This document shows positions 43,303 to 44,811 of a stretch of DNA of 44,811 nt, piece by piece; the stretch's first letter is position 1, and every line of letters starts with the position of its first letter. Made by a program: the position numbers and the translations under genes. The notes under the pieces are model-generated. The model was not told where the DNA came from. It worked only from the letters and a program-made list of their open reading frames with translations, and did not search any database. The DNA is from Candidatus Tumulicola scandinaviensis (lineage in GTDB: Bacteria; Vulcanimicrobiota; Vulcanimicrobiia; Vulcanimicrobiales; Vulcanimicrobiaceae): NCBI GenBank assembly GCA_003140835.1, contig PLLA01000103.1:1-44811 (forward strand), written 5' to 3'.

Positions 43303-44289
43303 CTATGGCCCCACGGCGAGGCCAATGGGTTGCGAAAATCCTCCACCGATCGTTACCAGGCACGACAACGAATGACACCCGTTAGGAATCTCTCTTACCG
43401 AGCTAATGCCGTTATCCGAAACGTAGACGTTATCCGTCGCATCTACTTTGGCGGCAACCGGGTCATTGAAACCACCCACTACGACGCTTACGCACGACGC
43501 CGAGAGGCAATGCGGAGGCATTTCCTTGACTTCCTTATTTCCGCGATCGTCGACGTAGATGTTACCGTTTCGATCCAGTGAAACGCTCCATGGAGCGTTC
43601 CATCCGCCGCCTAGACGGGTGACGCAGGATGACGAGCGGCAATTTTGCGGCATCTCGGAAACGTAATAGTCGGAGGCTACGTAGACGTTTCCATGCTTGT
43701 CAAGCGCAACGTCGGAGGGTCCGTAATCCCACGGACGGTATCCCGGGCCGACGAACGCGTTACCGCCCAGTTTTACCACGCACGAGTTGCTTTGGCAGCT
43801 GGCGGGAACTTCCTTAACGTATCCGTGACTATAGTCGGGGACGTAGAGGTCGCCGTGCTTGTCGGACGCGGTATCGAATGGATTTAGGTAATCGCCAGGC
43901 ATGGTCGAAGCACAATGGACATTGTTACACCCGGGTGCCATCTTGTAGACGGCCGTACCGTAGTCGCACGTTCTGCTGACGTATAGGTCGAGCGATGAAT
44001 CGACGCTCACGAACGTCGGGCACGAGAATCCCTTGCCAACCGTTACAACGCAATTAGCGTAGCGGCACGCTTTTGGAATTTCCTTTACGACCTTGCCGCC
44101 GTTGTCGGCAACGTAGATATCGTGCAGCGGCGCATTGTTGGCCGTCGTGACGTCGGATGGACCGGCGACCATCGGGGCGGACGCATTTCCCCCACCGCCC
44201 GGGGTCAGGTTCGGCTGGGACGTGCCGGAGCAGCCCGCAACAAGAAGGACCGTGAAAGCGACCATCGCCGCGCCTATCCGTGAGTGCAT
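43303..44289 (-). CDS. Cysteine-rich NHL-like beta-propeller lipoprotein
   Basis: 328-residue lipoprotein: signal peptide, lipobox VAGCS (Cys near 20), then six propeller repeats. Each repeat has a strand pair like GNVYVASD/GNIYVDDRGN and then a CX4C pair: CRYANC, CNNVHC, CQSNSC, CRSSSC, CLSASC and CHSLSC. This suggests one disulfide per blade. The start is ATG 44289 with GGAGGGG just upstream; an in-frame start at 44307 lies before that site. It shares its promoter and 5' leader design with the 12-repeat NHL gene. Function unknown. Confidence 0.8.
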   Translation of the reverse strand: MHSRIGAAMVAFTVLLVAGCSGTSQPNLTPGGGGNASAPMVAGPSDVTTANNAPLHDIYVADNGGKVVKEIPKACRYANCVVTVGKGFSCPTFVSVDSSLDLYVSRTCDYGTAVYKMAPGCNNVHCASTMPGDYLNPFDTASDKHGDLYVPDYSHGYVKEVPASCQSNSCVVKLGGNAFVGPGYRPWDYGPSDVALDKHGNVYVASDYYVSEMPQNCRSSSCVTRLGGGWNAPWSVSLDRNGNIYVDDRGNKEVKEMPPHCLSASCVSVVVGGFNDPVAAKVDATDNVYVSDNGISSVREIPNGCHSLSCLVTIGGGFSQPIGLAVGP

Positions 44290-44302
44290 GTCCCCTCCGT
44301 TA

Positions 44303-44388
44303 AGCACAACGGCACCGAGCCCCTAAGGGTCCAGCGTGGGAAAACGCGATCGCCTTCCCACGGCCGAGCCGGCACCTGGTTGGCTGCT
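44303..44388 (-). promoter_or_regulatory. Structured 5' leader element, copy B (candidate cis-regulatory RNA)
   Basis: On the minus strand it opens GCAGCCAACCAGGTGCCGG and closes CTCGGTGCCGTTGTGCT, next to the GGAGGGG ribosome site. Pairings GCAGC/GTTGT and GGTGCCG/CGGTGCC mirror copy A. The apex holds an extra 8-bp hairpin (CGTGGGAA/TTCCCACG) and CCCTTAGGG. Differences from copy A in the stem keep pairing by G-U wobble. Confidence 0.55.
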
Positions 44389-44391
44389 CGC

Positions 44392-44420
44392 ATCATATCA
44401 CCGCTGGGTCATGCCAGCAA
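44392..44420 (-). promoter_or_regulatory. Promoter of the cysteine-rich NHL lipoprotein
   Basis: On the minus strand, -35 TTGCTG (44415-44420), 17-bp spacer and extended -10 TGATATGAT (hexamer at 44392-44397). Identical boxes and spacing to the promoter at 27096-27124, while the spacer sequences differ. Confidence 0.65.
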
Positions 44421-44508
44421 GCGAAAGGGGTCGGCACGCAGGACGCCGGCGCTTCCGGGCGCATAAATCGTCACGTATTTGCTTTGGCGCTTTAGCACGG
44501 GCTTTGTT

Positions 44509-44811
44509 TTGATCGTTCATCTGGTCGACGGAACCTACGAGCTGTTCCGCCATTTCTATGGGCTGCGCCGCGCCACCGAGGGGAAGCAGCGACGATTCGG
44601 GGCGGTAGTCGGAGTGCTCAACACCGTGCTGCAGATGATCGGCGAGGGCGCCACGCACCTAGGCGTCGCCACCGATCACGTTATCGAGTCGTTCCGCAAC
44701 GGGCTTTGGAGCGGCTACAAAACGGGAGCTGGAATCGATCCGGCGCTTCGCGTTCAGTTCGAGCCACTCGAGGACGCGCTGCGGGCAATGGGGATTCCGG
44801 TTTGGGCGATG
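44509..44811 (+). CDS. 5'-3' exonuclease / flap endonuclease domain protein (3' partial)
   Basis: N-terminal 101 residues of a PIN-like 5'-3' nuclease of the DNA polymerase I exonuclease family; the rest is beyond the window. Visible are VHLVDGTYELFRHFYGL with the first metal-binding Asp and GATHLGVATDHVIESFRNGLW (second acidic cluster, split by a few residues). The end reads PLEDALRAMGIPVWAM, leading to the next metal-site region. The start is uncertain: TTG 44509 gives the expected N-terminus (MIVHLVDG), TTG 44479 is in frame too, and no clear ribosome site decides. Confidence 0.8.
   Translation, partial: MIVHLVDGTYELFRHFYGLRRATEGKQRRFGAVVGVLNTVLQMIGEGATHLGVATDHVIESFRNGLWSGYKTGAGIDPALRVQFEPLEDALRAMGIPVWAM

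Noticed and set aside
44398-44658. 86-codon minus-strand frame near the right edge
   Set aside because: It lies opposite the clearly recognisable exonuclease N-terminus and overlaps the NHL promoter region.

Overview
This 44.8 kb window is chromosomal DNA from a high-GC, diderm (Gram-negative type) bacterium. The diderm reading rests on a TolC-type outer membrane channel, a TonB-type outer membrane receptor with an N-terminal carboxypeptidase-regulatory-like domain, a LolA-like protein, several lipobox lipoproteins and the succinylase lysine enzyme DapD. An HpnK-like deacetylase hints at hopanoids. A transaldolase-phosphoglucose isomerase fusion next to zwf, opcA and pgl, many NHL/beta-propeller lipoproteins, and the GTCCTTCGACT...CAGGATGAC intergenic repeat fit an uncultured lineage such as Candidatus Eremiobacterota (WPS-2). 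That placement is an inference from gene style, not a proven assignment.

Layout. 0-1.2 kb: end of an aldehyde dehydrogenase, a short promoter-to-terminator unit, and tRNA-Val(TAC). 1.2-3.2 kb, minus: dapD and a DapC-like aminotransferase (lysine/peptidoglycan). 3.3-11.5 kb, plus: a tight pentose phosphate operon, tkt, tal-pgi fusion, zwf, opcA, pgl. 11.5-11.65 kb: intergenic repeats. 11.65-14.3 kb, plus: hpnK-like, proline dehydrogenase and a DapA-family aldolase, translationally coupled. 14.3-15.8 kb: a polytopic membrane protein.

16-22.3 kb, minus: a six-gene operon, STAS, LolA-like, TetR, HlyD, DHA2-MFS, TolC (a tripartite efflux pump with its repressor). It is divergent from a class-A beta-lactamase-like serine hydrolase and a class I aminotransferase on the plus strand. 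Between them lie two related palindromes that bracket a putative promoter and look like the TetR operators. 24.4-27.0 kb, minus: two beta-propeller lipoproteins (7 and 12 repeats). 27.4-32.0 kb, minus: a small lipoprotein and the histidine-degradation genes hutU, hutI, hutF. 32.0-35.8 kb, plus: the receptor. 35.8-44.3 kb: mostly secreted or lipid-anchored proteins (YceI, a propeller-like lipoprotein, a duplicated S41 protease-like protein, a HAF-repeat lipoprotein, a YCII-like protein, a cysteine-rich NHL lipoprotein) with gene remnants between them. The right edge cuts a 5'-3' exonuclease.

The most intriguing signal is a matched promoter plus structured 5' leader, seen twice 17 kb apart (27046-27124 and 44303-44420), each directly in front of an NHL-repeat lipoprotein gene. 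Both copies have the same -35, the same 17-bp spacing and the same -10. Both are followed by an RNA that can fold into the same bulged stem, with base changes that keep the pairing and a long hairpin inserted in one copy. I do not recognise it as a known riboswitch class. No CRISPR array, insertion sequence, prophage or rRNA was found.
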